From positions 124,001-188,000 of the forward strand of contig NZ_JABBGE010000001.1 in assembly GCF_012927245.1 (NCBI RefSeq): a stretch of DNA of 64,000 nucleotides, read 5' to 3'. Below, one piece after another: positions 8,583 through 16,375 of the stretch (position 1 is its first letter; every line of letters starts with the position of its first letter). The notes beneath the pieces were generated by a model. That model did no database searches. It saw only the letters and a list, made by a program, of their open reading frames with translations, and had not been told where the DNA came from. The translations under genes were made by a program, and so were the position numbers. The DNA comes from Streptomyces sp. R302 (GTDB lineage Bacteria > Actinomycetota > Actinomycetes > Streptomycetales > Streptomycetaceae).

Positions 8583-9164
8583 ATGCGTTCAGGTCCCCTC
8601 GCTCTCCGTGCCGCAGGGGCGGCACTGGCTCTGGTGCTCGCTCCCGGCGCCGCCACCGCCCTCGCCCACGACGGCGTCCACGTCACCGTCACCCCGTCCA
8701 CCGCCGCGCCCGGAGCCGACGTCGACGTCCGCGCCCAGGGGTGCGAGGGCACCACCGGCGCCGCCAAGTCCCCGGCGTTCGTCGCGGACGCCGAGCTCAC
8801 CGGCCGCGACGGCGGCCCCTACGCGATCTTCGGCGGCGCCACCGTCAGGACGGGCCTTCAGGACGGCACCTACAAGGTCACCATCACCTGCGACGGCCAC
8901 GACCACCCGGACATCGGCACCCTCACCGTCCGCCGCGACCACGAGCAGCCGACCCACCGCCCGGCCCCGGTCACCCCGGTCGCCCCGGTCCGCGCGGGCG
9001 GCGGCGGCACCGCGGCCTTCGCGGCCCCCGCCGCGCCCGGCGTCGCCCAGACGGCGAGCGGGGACGGCCTCGGCACCCCGTACACCCTGCTCGGCCTCGG
9101 CATGGCCGCCGTCGCTGCCGTCGCGGTCGCCTTCCGCAGCTCCCGCCGCCGGCGTACGGAATAG
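8583..9164 (+). CDS. Small secreted membrane-anchored protein coupled to sortase
   Basis: A 193-aa protein of unknown function. It has an N-terminal signal peptide ending about ALAHDGV, an Ig-like beta domain with two cysteines (AQGCEGTTGA and TITCDGHDHPD), a Pro/Ala linker, and a C-terminal hydrophobic segment ending FRSSRRRRTE. The architecture is that of a sortase substrate, but no LPXTG or LAXTG pentapeptide precedes the helix, so it is more likely simply membrane-anchored. A good GGAGG lies 7 bases before ATG 8583. Only 2 bp separate it from the sortase gene, so the two are cotranscribed and probably act together. Confidence 0.75.
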   Translation: MRSGPLALRAAGAALALVLAPGAATALAHDGVHVTVTPSTAAPGADVDVRAQGCEGTTGAAKSPAFVADAELTGRDGGPYAIFGGATVRTGLQDGTYKVTITCDGHDHPDIGTLTVRRDHEQPTHRPAPVTPVAPVRAGGGGTAAFAAPAAPGVAQTASGDGLGTPYTLLGLGMAAVAAVAVAFRSSRRRRTE

Positions 9165-9166
9165 GC

Positions 9167-9814
9167 GTGGCCGCGTCGAGCCGCCCGGTCACCGGCGTGG
9201 CCTGGGCGGTCCTGCTCCTCGGCCTCTGGCTCTGGGGCCACGACACGGCCCGGGGCCCCGGCGGCAGCTCGGCCCCCACGCACGGCGACATCGCGGCGGT
9301 CGGCCGTCCGCTGGGCGTGGACCTGCCGCCGTCCCGCCCGCCGATACCGGACTCCGCCCCGCCCCGCCGGGTCGAGATCCCCGCCCTCGGCATCGACGCG
9401 CCCGTCGTCCCCCGGGGCCTCGACGCCACCGGGGCGGTCGACCCGCCGCCGTACTCGCTGCCGCAGACCGTCGGCTGGTACGGGCTCGGCACCGCGCCCG
9501 GCGCGGCGGGCCCCGCGCTCCTCGTCGGCCACGTCGACACCGAGACCCGGCCCGCCGTCTTCTACGGCCTCAGCGCGACCCGCCCCGGCGAGACCGTCCG
9601 CGTCACCCGGACGGACGGATCCGTCGCGGTCTTCACCGTCGACGACGTCTCCGTCGTCCCCCGCGACGCCTTCGACCCCGGCAAGGTCTACGGCCCCCAC
9701 GACCCCACCCGCTCCGAACTCCGCCTCATCACCTGCGGCGGCACCTTCGACCCCAAGGCCGGCCTCTACACGGCAAACGTCGTCGTCTCGGCCTACCTGA
9801 CAGCAACGACCTAA
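9167..9814 (+). CDS. Class F sortase
   Basis: A 215-aa transpeptidase that anchors surface proteins to the cell envelope. A signal-anchor helix (about residues 8-22) is followed by a sortase beta-barrel: the catalytic His lies in LLVGHVDTETRPAVF, and the Cys in ELRLITCGGTFD with the active-site Arg close by. The start GTG 9167 follows the upstream stop by 2 bp, implying translational coupling. Class F enzymes are an actinobacterial group; the one studied in Cutibacterium is reported to recognise LPXTG. The LPETG protein at 1.9-3.6 kb is therefore a candidate client. Confidence 0.88.
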   Translation: MAASSRPVTGVAWAVLLLGLWLWGHDTARGPGGSSAPTHGDIAAVGRPLGVDLPPSRPPIPDSAPPRRVEIPALGIDAPVVPRGLDATGAVDPPPYSLPQTVGWYGLGTAPGAAGPALLVGHVDTETRPAVFYGLSATRPGETVRVTRTDGSVAVFTVDDVSVVPRDAFDPGKVYGPHDPTRSELRLITCGGTFDPKAGLYTANVVVSAYLTATT

Positions 9815-9845
9815 CCAGCCACCGCGGTTCCCCCCCGTCGCTCTG

Positions 9846-9888
9846 TTGTGGGCAGGCGTTCCGCAAGGGGCGGAACGGGTGGGCACAA
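9846..9888. repeat. Palindromic intergenic repeat element, copy 1
   Basis: A 43-bp imperfect palindrome bounded by TTGTG and CACAA, with an inner GTTCCGC/GCGGAAC stem. The reverse complement of the element at 10009-10050 matches it over most of its length, so the two form an inverted pair around about 120 bp. Confidence 0.7.
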
Positions 9889-10008
9889 CGGAACGGCACC
9901 CTCTGCGGGTGCCTCCGCACATGCGCCTGAACCCGCACCGGTACGGAGCCGTACATCGTGGTGCGGGTCCAGGCACAGGAAGCCGAGGCGCGGCAGGGGG
10001 CGCCGTCC

Positions 10009-10050
10009 CTGTGCCCACCCGTCCCGCCCTTGCGGGACGTATGCCCACAG
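10009..10050. repeat. Palindromic intergenic repeat element, copy 2 (inverted)
   Basis: Bounded by CTGTGCCCACC and ATGCCCACAG with an inner GTCCCGC/GCGGGAC stem. The inner stem differs from copy 1 by compensating changes (GTTCCGC to GTCCCGC on one side, GCGGAAC to GCGGGAC on the other), which suggests that the hairpin is maintained. Confidence 0.7.
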
Positions 10051-10310
10051 GGACGCCGGGCGCGGGCCGCCAGCACGGGGGCGCCGGGGCGCGGGCCCGG
10101 GTCAGGGACGCTGGGCCCGGGCTCAGGACGCTGGGCGCGGGCCCGGACCAGGGACGCCGGGCGTGAGCCCGCGCCAGCACGGGGGCGCCGGGGTGCGAGC
10201 CCGGATCAGGGACGTCGGGCGCGGGCCCGGACCGGGGGCGTCGGGCACGGGTCCGCGCCAAGCACGGAGGCGCCGGGGCGCGGGCCCGGGCCATCACGGG
10301 GTGCCGGGTG
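10051..10310. repeat. Degenerate GC-rich tandem repeat block
   Basis: About nine imperfect units of 21-31 bp share the core GGGACGCCGGGCGCGGGCCCG, some ending CGCCAGCAC. All six frames stay open, but translations are Arg/Gly/Ala runs without domain character, so it is read as noncoding. Together with the two palindromes it fills the 620-bp gap between the sortase and GH6 genes. Confidence 0.75.
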
Positions 10311-10437
10311 CGTCCGGCTGCGGGGGAGGTGCGGTGGGGGGATGTCCGTGGCGGGGTGGCCGCGCCTCGTGGGGGGCGGCGGGGTGCCGTGCCACGATGG
10401 GCACCGCTCCGTCACCCCGACCGCGCCCGAGGCCCGC

Positions 10438-11397
10438 ATGCCCGCACCCCGAGCCGCCGCCGCCACCACCCTCGCCCTCCTCGCCGTAACGGCCGCCGCC
10501 CCCACCCCGCCCCCGGCACCAGAGGCGCCCTACTGGGTGAACCCCGACGGCAAGGCGGCCCGCGCCGTCGCCGCCCACCGCGCGGCCGGCCGCACCGCCG
10601 AGGCCGCGCTGCTGAGCCGGATCGCGACCCGCCCCGTCGCGGAGTGGATCGGCACCGACCGCCCCGAGGCGGAGACCCGCGCCCTCACCGAGGCCGCGAC
10701 GAAGGCCGGCCAGGCCTCGCTGCTCGTCCTCTACGACATCCCGCACCGCGACTGCGGCCTCCACTCGGCCGGCGGCGCGCCCGACCGGAAGGCGTACCTC
10801 GCCTGGGTGGACGCCGTCGCCCGGGGCATCGGCCCCCGGCGTGCGACGGTGGTCCTGGAGCCGGACGCGGTGATGCACATGGTCGACGGCTGCGCCCCCG
10901 CCCAGCACCACGCGGAGCGCTACGCCCTGCTCAAGGCCGCCGTCGAGCGCCTCCGGCGGCAGCCGCTGACCACCGTCCACCTGGACGCGGGCAACGCCGG
11001 CTGGGCCGCCCCGGAGGAGCTGGCCGAACCGCTCCGGCGGGCCGGCATCGCCGCCGCCGACGGCTTCGCCGTGAACGTCTCGAACTTCCGCACGACCGAG
11101 GAGAGCGTGGCGTACGGCCGCAAGCTCTCCGCCCTGGTCGGCGGCAAGCCCTTCGTCGTCGACACCAGCCGGAACGGAAACGGCCCCTACACGGCGGGCG
11201 ACCCGGCGGAGAACTGGTGCAACCCGCCGGGCCGCGCCCTCGGCGAGCCGCCGACGCTGCGGACGGGCGACCCGCTGGTCCGCGCCTTCCTCTGGATCAA
11301 GCGGCCGGGGGAGTCGGACAGGGAGTGCCGGGGCGGCCCGAGGGCGGGGGAGTGGTTCGACTCGTACGCCCTGGAACTGGCCCGCAACGCACGGTAG
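10438..11397 (+). CDS. Secreted GH6 endoglucanase / cellulase
   Basis: A 319-aa secreted glycoside hydrolase family 6 enzyme that cleaves beta-1,4-glucan with inversion. After a signal peptide (about residues 1-21) the family motifs occur in order: LLVLYDIPHRDCG (catalytic-centre Asp), VVLEPDAVMHM (second Asp), LDAGNAGW, NVSNFRTTEE, VVDTSRNGNGPY, WCNPPGRALG and AFLWIKRPGESD. Cysteines are paired as usual for bacterial GH6. There is no carbohydrate-binding module, so this is a catalytic-domain-only form. ATG 10438 is chosen because the signal peptide begins there; the open frame extends upstream through the repeat block. No CebR-type box is seen upstream. Confidence 0.92.
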   Translation: MPAPRAAAATTLALLAVTAAAPTPPPAPEAPYWVNPDGKAARAVAAHRAAGRTAEAALLSRIATRPVAEWIGTDRPEAETRALTEAATKAGQASLLVLYDIPHRDCGLHSAGGAPDRKAYLAWVDAVARGIGPRRATVVLEPDAVMHMVDGCAPAQHHAERYALLKAAVERLRRQPLTTVHLDAGNAGWAAPEELAEPLRRAGIAAADGFAVNVSNFRTTEESVAYGRKLSALVGGKPFVVDTSRNGNGPYTAGDPAENWCNPPGRALGEPPTLRTGDPLVRAFLWIKRPGESDRECRGGPRAGEWFDSYALELARNAR

Positions 11398-11413
11398 TTG
11401 ACCCGCGGCAACA

Positions 11414-11445
11414 AGAAAGCCCCTCGCTTTCGCGAGGGGCTTTCT
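11414..11445. terminator. Bidirectional terminator between GH6 and tRNA-Lys
   Basis: A perfect 14-bp stem AGAAAGCCCCTCGC with a TTTC loop. It lies 16 bp after the GH6 stop on one strand and just beyond the tRNA 3' end on the other, so it can serve both. Confidence 0.85.
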
Positions 11446-11452
11446 CTGTCGG

Positions 11453-11526
11453 TGCGCCGCCAGGGACTCGAACCCCGGACCCGCTGATTAAGAGTCAGCT
11501 GCTCTAACCAACTGAGCTAGCGGCGC
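11453..11526 (-). tRNA. tRNA-Lys (anticodon CTT), copy 1
   Basis: A 74-nt cloverleaf: acceptor GCGCCGC/GCGGCGC, D-arm with AGCTCAGTTGGTTAGAGC, anticodon loop CTCTTAA, T-arm with GGTTCGAGTCC, discriminator A. CCA is not encoded. Identical copies lie at 18590 and 26638. Confidence 0.97.
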
Positions 11527-11710
11527 CTGCTGACAGAGATAACTCTACCCGACCTCCAGGGGTGCTCCGAACCAAGAGTGACCGCGCTCCGGCCTGTCGG
11601 ATGGTCGTATCAGGCCGTTGATCCGTCAAAATGCGATTTGTCCAGACAGTTGAGAAACTGGCGCCCGAAACGAGGCCCAAAGGGATCTTGACGAGTGTGG
11701 AGGGGATCAC

Positions 11711-13078
11711 ATGAGCAGCGTGCCGGTCTTCGAGGAATTCGAACCCGCGCCCGACTGTGGCTGCCCGGGCTGCGCCCGGCACCGCCGCGACCTCGCCCTG
11801 GGACTGCCGGTCCGCGCGGGCGGCCACCCGGCGGCCCACGGCGCCCGCCGGGCCCTGGTCCTGGTGACGGCGGCGGGCGCGGTCCTCGGCGGGGGAGGGG
11901 CGACCGGCATCGCCACCGCCCTCGCCCCCGCGGCCCCGGCCGACGCGGCGGGCGCGGCGGGCGCCGCCCGGGGCACCGACACCCCGCAGGGCGGCCGCGC
12001 CCCGCTGCACGGCCCGCCGGCCGCGCAGGCCGACGGGGTGCCGACCCCCGGCGCCGTCCCGACGACCAGTCAGATCTCGGCGGAGACGCTGCGGAAGACG
12101 ACCCGGACGGAGATCATCAACCGGGCCAAGACGTGGGTCGCGGTTCAGGTGCCGTACTCGATGGAGAAGTACTGGTCGGACGGGTACCGCCAGGACTGCT
12201 CCGGCTACATCTCCATGGCCTGGAACCTGCGCAGCAACGAGTGGACCGGCAGCCTCGACCGCTTCGCCGTCCGCATCGACCGGACCGAGCTCCAGCCCGG
12301 CGACATCCTGCTCTTCCACAACCCGGCCAACCCGACGCGCGGCTCGCACGTGACGATCTTCGGCGGCTGGACGGACTACACCCACACGGCGTACGTCGCG
12401 TACGAGCAGACCAAGCCGCGCACGCGGAAGCAGGCCACGCCGATGGCGTACTGGGAGAACTCCTCCCGGTACGTGGCGTACCGCTACAAGGGCCTGGCCG
12501 GCGGCGGCAGCGGCGCGGGCAGCGGCGCGACGACCCCGCCGACGGGCACGGCGGCGTACCCCGGCGGCGCGAAGTTCGGTCCCGGCGCGAACAACGCGCA
12601 CGTCACGCGGCTCGGCCGGATGCTGGTCCAGCGCGGCGCCAGGCGCTTCTACGTGACGGGCCCCGGTCCGAGGTGGAGCGAGGCCGACCGCAGGGCGACC
12701 CAGGCGTTCCAGCGCGCCCAGGGCTGGAAGGGCGCGGAGGCGGACGGGCTGCCGGGCCCGCACACCTGGATGCTGCTCGTCTCGGGGCAGGGCAAGGACA
12801 TCGGCGGTTCGAGTGGTTCGAGCGGCCCGAGCACAGATGCGAACGGGTTCCCCGGGCGTGGCTCCTTCCGTCTGGGCCAATCCAACGCATATGTGGAGAA
12901 GCTGGGCAAACAACTGGTGAAGCGGGGCTTCGGCAAGCACTACCTGTCGGGACCCGGTCCGCGCTGGACGGAGGCGGACCGCCGCAACGTCGAGGCGTTC
13001 CAGCGGGCACAGGGCTGGCGCGGCGCAGCGGCCGACGGCTACCCGGGCCCGGAGACCTGGCGGCGTTTGTTCCGATGA
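11711..13078 (+). CDS. NlpC/P60-like hydrolase with two peptidoglycan-binding repeats
   Basis: A 455-aa envelope protein. The N-terminus is unusual: a Cys-rich stretch (CGCPGCARHRR) precedes a hydrophobic segment at about residues 45-80, so it may be a type II membrane protein rather than freely secreted. The central domain resembles NlpC/P60 cysteine hydrolases: Cys163 in RQDCSGYISMAW, His213 in GSHVTIFGGW, and the QPGDILLF loop. Two C-terminal repeats of about 75 residues (FGPGANNAHVTRLGRMLVQRG and FRLGQSNAYVEKLGKQLVKRG) match the peptidoglycan-binding type common in Streptomyces, each ending PGPxTW. GGAGGGG precedes ATG 11711. The next gene follows after 26 bp and is probably cotranscribed. 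Confidence 0.83.
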   Translation: MSSVPVFEEFEPAPDCGCPGCARHRRDLALGLPVRAGGHPAAHGARRALVLVTAAGAVLGGGGATGIATALAPAAPADAAGAAGAARGTDTPQGGRAPLHGPPAAQADGVPTPGAVPTTSQISAETLRKTTRTEIINRAKTWVAVQVPYSMEKYWSDGYRQDCSGYISMAWNLRSNEWTGSLDRFAVRIDRTELQPGDILLFHNPANPTRGSHVTIFGGWTDYTHTAYVAYEQTKPRTRKQATPMAYWENSSRYVAYRYKGLAGGGSGAGSGATTPPTGTAAYPGGAKFGPGANNAHVTRLGRMLVQRGARRFYVTGPGPRWSEADRRATQAFQRAQGWKGAEADGLPGPHTWMLLVSGQGKDIGGSSGSSGPSTDANGFPGRGSFRLGQSNAYVEKLGKQLVKRGFGKHYLSGPGPRWTEADRRNVEAFQRAQGWRGAAADGYPGPETWRRLFR

Positions 13079-13104
13079 CCCCGAGAGCATGAGGTGGACC
13101 CCGA

Positions 13105-15534
13105 ATGACGGCAGCACCCCCCAACGACTCCGGCGCGGCGGCCTCCCGAGACGCCGCCCGCACGGCCCGCCGCCTCACCGACGGCACCCTCCCCCGCCGC
13201 CCTCCCACCCCCGAGCCCCCCGAGCCGGCCGCCCCGGGTGCCCCGGGCACCCCGGAGGGCCCGCCCCGGCCGGAAACCCCGGCCGACCCGCCCCCGACCT
13301 CCACCGTCCGCGCCTCCGACGACCCCGAACCGGCACCGTCCGCCTCCGCCGCCCCGGCCGCGACCGCGACCGCGCCCGACGCCCCGGCGCCGCCGTCCGC
13401 CGCCCAGGAGATGGCCGCCCAGGAGGCGGCCGCCGTCCCGCCGGGCCGGACCCCGCCCCCGACGCCTGCCGGTGCGCGTCCCGCGCCGCCCGCGCCCGGC
13501 GCGGAGGCCCCGGCCGCGCCGGTCCCGGCGCCGGGCGTCCGCACGCCGGCCGGTCCGCACGCGGCGCCCGCCGCCTCCGGTGTCCTGCCGGACCAGGCCC
13601 CGGTGCCTGCGGCCGCAGGGCCCGCCCCGACGTCCGCCGCCCACGAGGCGGGTGCGGTGGCACGTACGGCCGCCGTCCCGCCGGGCCAGGCCCCGCCCCC
13701 GACGCCTGCCGGTGCGCGTCCCGCGCCGCCCGCGCCCGGCGCGGAGGCCCCGGCCGCGCCGGTCCCGGCGCCGGGCGTCCGCACCCCGGCCGGTCCGCAC
13801 GCGGCGCCCGCCGCCTCCGGCGTTCCCTCGCACGCGACTCCGGCGCGTACAGGCATGGGGCCCGCGCCGGGCGCGTCCGGTGCCCCGGCGGGCGCGGCCC
13901 GCACGGAGGCCCCGGCCGGCCCGGACCCGGCGCAGGGCCCTCGCCCGCCGGCCGGTCCGCCCGCCACCCCCGGCGTCCCGCCGGGCCAGGCGCCGGCGGG
14001 GGCTCCTGCCGCAGCGGGCCCGAAGGCCGCCGTTCCGTCCGGCCAGACCCCGCCCGCGCCGAGCGCGGCCGGTGCCCCGGCGGGCCCGGCCCGCACGGAG
14101 TCGCCGGGCACAACCGGCGTTCCGCCGAGTCCGACCCCAGGGCCTGAGGGGCCCGTATCGTCTTCGGCCCGCACGCAGGCTCCGACCGGGCCGGGTTCGG
14201 TGCCCGCGCGTGCGGCCGCCGCGGCCGCCGCGGCGGCCGCGGCCCGTGGCCCGGCGGGGGCCGCAGCCGCCGGTACGGGGGTCGGTGTGTTCAAGGAGGA
14301 GCGGGAGTTGCTCGACTTCGGGCGGATCACCGGGATGCGGGTCGCGTCGGTCGCGGTGCCGGTCGCGGGCGTGGGGCGGTTGCCGCGGCGGAAGAACCTC
14401 ATCGGGGCGGAGACCACGGGGTCGATTCCTGTCCATCTCCTCTTCCGCGACGGCAACGGCAACGGCAACGGCGAGGGCGCCGGCCCCGGTGGGGCCGTCG
14501 GCGACGACGGTGGGCCCGACACCGTCGCCATGGCGCCGCCCGCCTCGCCGAAGGCGAAGAGGACCGTCATCCCGAGGCCCGCGACCAAGCACGCCCGCCC
14601 CGGCCCCGCGCGCCCCGCGCCGACGGCCGATCCGGCGCTGGTGGAGCGGCCGGCGGCGGTGCTGCCGGGCTGGGTCGGCATCGCGGGCGGGCTGCTCGCG
14701 CTCGTGGGGTGCGCGGCCGTCGTGTGGTGGGCGGGCGCCGTGCCCGCCGGGGCCGCGCGCATGCTGGGCCTGCCCCCGCGCCCGTACCACGGCATCCACC
14801 TCGCCCAGTGGGCGCTGCTGGCGCTCGGCGTGCTGGTGCTGCTGTTCGCGGTGGGCGGGCTCGGCCGGGGCCGGGTCGGGTACGCGTGGGTGCTGACGCT
14901 GTTCGGCGAGTACCGCGGCACCGTCCGCCGGACCGGACTGGTGTGGGCGAGCCCGCTGCTGCTGCGCCGCCGGGTGGACGTCCGGCTGCGCCACTGGCGC
15001 AGCGAGCCGCTGCCGGCGGTGGACGCGAAGGGCACCGCGCTGGACGTGACGGTCCTCGTGGTGTGGCGGGTCAGGGACACCGTCCGCGCGGCGCTCGGGG
15101 TCGACGGTCACGAGGACTACCTGCGCGAGCAGGTGGAGGCGGCGATGGCCCGGGTGCTGTCGCAGCTGCCGGCCGACGCGTTCCACGAGGACGCGCCGAC
15201 GCTCCGGGACGCGGAGGCGGTCGGCGAGGCGCTGACCCGGATGCTGTCGGCGGAGTGCGCGCCGGTCGGGCTTGACGTGTTCTCGGCGCAGCCGACGAGG
15301 ATCGAGTACGCCCCCGAGGTCGCGGAGGCGATGCGCCGCCGCCGGATCGCGGCGATCGACGCGAAGCACCGGGACAGCGTGCTGACGTCGGTGGTGGACG
15401 CGGTGGACGACGTGGTCCACCGGTTGACCAGTCGTGGTCTGGTCGAGCTGGACGACTACGACCGGAAGGCGCTGGTGAAGGACCTGACGGTGGCGTTCTA
15501 CACGGGCCGCGGCGGCCCGGGGGAGGGTGCCTGA
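13105..15534 (+). CDS. SPFH/band-7 domain membrane protein with Pro/Ala-rich N-terminus
   Basis: An 809-aa protein. Residues 1 to about 390 are disordered, rich in Pro, Ala and Gly, and contain a near-exact 51-residue duplication. Two membrane segments follow (about 515-540 and 560-585; the second includes LLALGVLVLLFAVGGLGRG). The C-terminal 220 residues form an SPFH-like domain: FGEYRGTVRRTGLVWASPLL, VRLRHWRSEPLPAVDAKGTAL, then helical IEYAPEVAEAMRRRRIAAIDAK. SPFH proteins organise membrane microdomains or regulate proteases. GAGGTGG lies 8 bases before the ATG. Confidence 0.82.
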   Translation: MTAAPPNDSGAAASRDAARTARRLTDGTLPRRPPTPEPPEPAAPGAPGTPEGPPRPETPADPPPTSTVRASDDPEPAPSASAAPAATATAPDAPAPPSAAQEMAAQEAAAVPPGRTPPPTPAGARPAPPAPGAEAPAAPVPAPGVRTPAGPHAAPAASGVLPDQAPVPAAAGPAPTSAAHEAGAVARTAAVPPGQAPPPTPAGARPAPPAPGAEAPAAPVPAPGVRTPAGPHAAPAASGVPSHATPARTGMGPAPGASGAPAGAARTEAPAGPDPAQGPRPPAGPPATPGVPPGQAPAGAPAAAGPKAAVPSGQTPPAPSAAGAPAGPARTESPGTTGVPPSPTPGPEGPVSSSARTQAPTGPGSVPARAAAAAAAAAAARGPAGAAAAGTGVGVFKEERELLDFGRITGMRVASVAVPVAGVGRLPRRKNLIGAETTGSIPVHLLFRDGNGNGNGEGAGPGGAVGDDGGPDTVAMAPPASPKAKRTVIPRPATKHARPGPARPAPTADPALVERPAAVLPGWVGIAGGLLALVGCAAVVWWAGAVPAGAARMLGLPPRPYHGIHLAQWALLALGVLVLLFAVGGLGRGRVGYAWVLTLFGEYRGTVRRTGLVWASPLLLRRRVDVRLRHWRSEPLPAVDAKGTALDVTVLVVWRVRDTVRAALGVDGHEDYLREQVEAAMARVLSQLPADAFHEDAPTLRDAEAVGEALTRMLSAECAPVGLDVFSAQPTRIEYAPEVAEAMRRRRIAAIDAKHRDSVLTSVVDAVDDVVHRLTSRGLVELDDYDRKALVKDLTVAFYTGRGGPGEGA
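13427..13820. repeat. 154-bp direct duplication inside the SPFH gene
   Basis: 13427-13580 and 13667-13820 match at all but about three bases, 240 bp apart. The offset is a multiple of three, so the repeated peptide (beginning TPAGARPAPPAPGAEAP) stays in frame. The near-identity points to a recent duplication or ongoing gene conversion. Confidence 0.9.
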
Positions 15535-15554
15535 CCGGCCGGTCGGGGTCGGTG

Positions 15555-15592
15555 CGGCGAGGGCGGTCGGGTCTCCCCGGCCGCCCTCGCCG
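15555..15592 (+). terminator. Terminator after the SPFH gene
   Basis: A perfect 12-bp stem CGGCGAGGGCGG with a 14-nt loop, 20 bp after the stop. Confidence 0.75.
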
Positions 15593-15631
15593 TTGGTATG
15601 GACATGTTCAACTTCCGTCCCTACCTTGATA

Positions 15632-15647
15632 CTTGGTCTAGACCTGA
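15632..15647. promoter_or_regulatory. Candidate DasR operator (dre) upstream of the LPMO gene
   Basis: CTTGGTCTAGACCTGA contains the perfect 10-bp palindrome GGTCTAGACC, the core of the DasR site known from streptomycete chitin genes. It lies 112 bp upstream of the LPMO ATG. DasR is released by glucosamine-6-phosphate, so it would couple LPMO expression to N-acetylglucosamine supply. Confidence 0.8.
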
Positions 15648-15759
15648 ATCGTCCGACAGGAACAACCCGCACGCGTGCAGCACGGCCCACGGGACCCCGA
15701 GGCCTACGGGGCCCCATGGGCACCACAGAACTCCCCCACGTTCTCCCTGGAGCGACAGC

Positions 15760-16350
15760 ATGCGCAAAAAGACAGGGCTGGCCGCCGTGGCGCTGGGCGT
15801 CACGGCCGCCTCGCTCTTCGCGACCGGTACCGCGAGCAGCCACGGCTACACCGACTCCCCGATCAGCCGCCAGAAGCTCTGCGCCAACGGCACGGTGACC
15901 AACTGCGGCTCCATCCAGTGGGAGCCGCAGTCGGTCGAGGGCCCCAAGGGCTTCCCGGCCGCCGGCCCCGCCGACGGCACCATCTGCGCCGGCGGGAACT
16001 CCCGCTTCGCGCAGCTGGACGACCCGCGCGGCGGCGCCTGGCCGGCGACGAGGGTCACGGCGGGCCAGAGCTACACCTTCCGCTGGCAGTTCACCGCCCG
16101 CCACCGCACCACGGACTTCCGCTACTACATCACCAGGAACGGCTGGAACCCGAACAGCAAGCTCACCCGGGCCCAGCTCGACCCCCAGCCGTTCCTCACC
16201 GTCCCGTACAACAGCCAGCAGCCGCCGTCGACGCTCTCGCACTCCGGGACCCTCCCGGCGGGCAAGACCGGCAAGCACCTGATCCTCGCGGTGTGGACGA
16301 TCGCGGACACCGCGAACGCCTTCTACGCCTGCTCGGACGTTCAGTTCTGA
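15760..16350 (+). CDS. AA10 lytic polysaccharide monooxygenase (chitin-binding protein)
   Basis: A 196-aa secreted copper enzyme that cleaves crystalline chitin oxidatively. The signal peptide ends ASS just before His28, so the mature protein begins HGYTDSPISR, giving the N-terminal histidine of the copper brace. The second ligand is His115 in FTARHRTTDF, and the axial aromatic residue is in NAFYACSDV. Four cysteines are placed as in other AA10 proteins (KLCANGTVTNC and the C-terminal pair). No additional binding module is present, the usual streptomycete single-domain form. ATG 15760 is chosen because it begins the signal peptide. Confidence 0.95.
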   Translation: MRKKTGLAAVALGVTAASLFATGTASSHGYTDSPISRQKLCANGTVTNCGSIQWEPQSVEGPKGFPAAGPADGTICAGGNSRFAQLDDPRGGAWPATRVTAGQSYTFRWQFTARHRTTDFRYYITRNGWNPNSKLTRAQLDPQPFLTVPYNSQQPPSTLSHSGTLPAGKTGKHLILAVWTIADTANAFYACSDVQF

Positions 16351-16375
16351 CGTCCTGTCAGTTACAGTCCCGGCC

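Noticed and set aside
10051..10310. CRISPR-like repeat array
   Set aside because: Units are 21-31 bp, degenerate and directly abutting with no unique spacers, and no cas genes are nearby.
11398..11526. Short peptides ending GTRTPDPLIKSQLL across the tRNA-Lys genes
   Set aside because: They are translations of the tRNA strand opposite the anticodon and T-arm, a well-known spurious annotation.
11527..11710. Riboswitch before the NlpC/P60-like gene
   Set aside because: The c-di-AMP riboswitch is known before such hydrolases, but its conserved core sequences are absent here.
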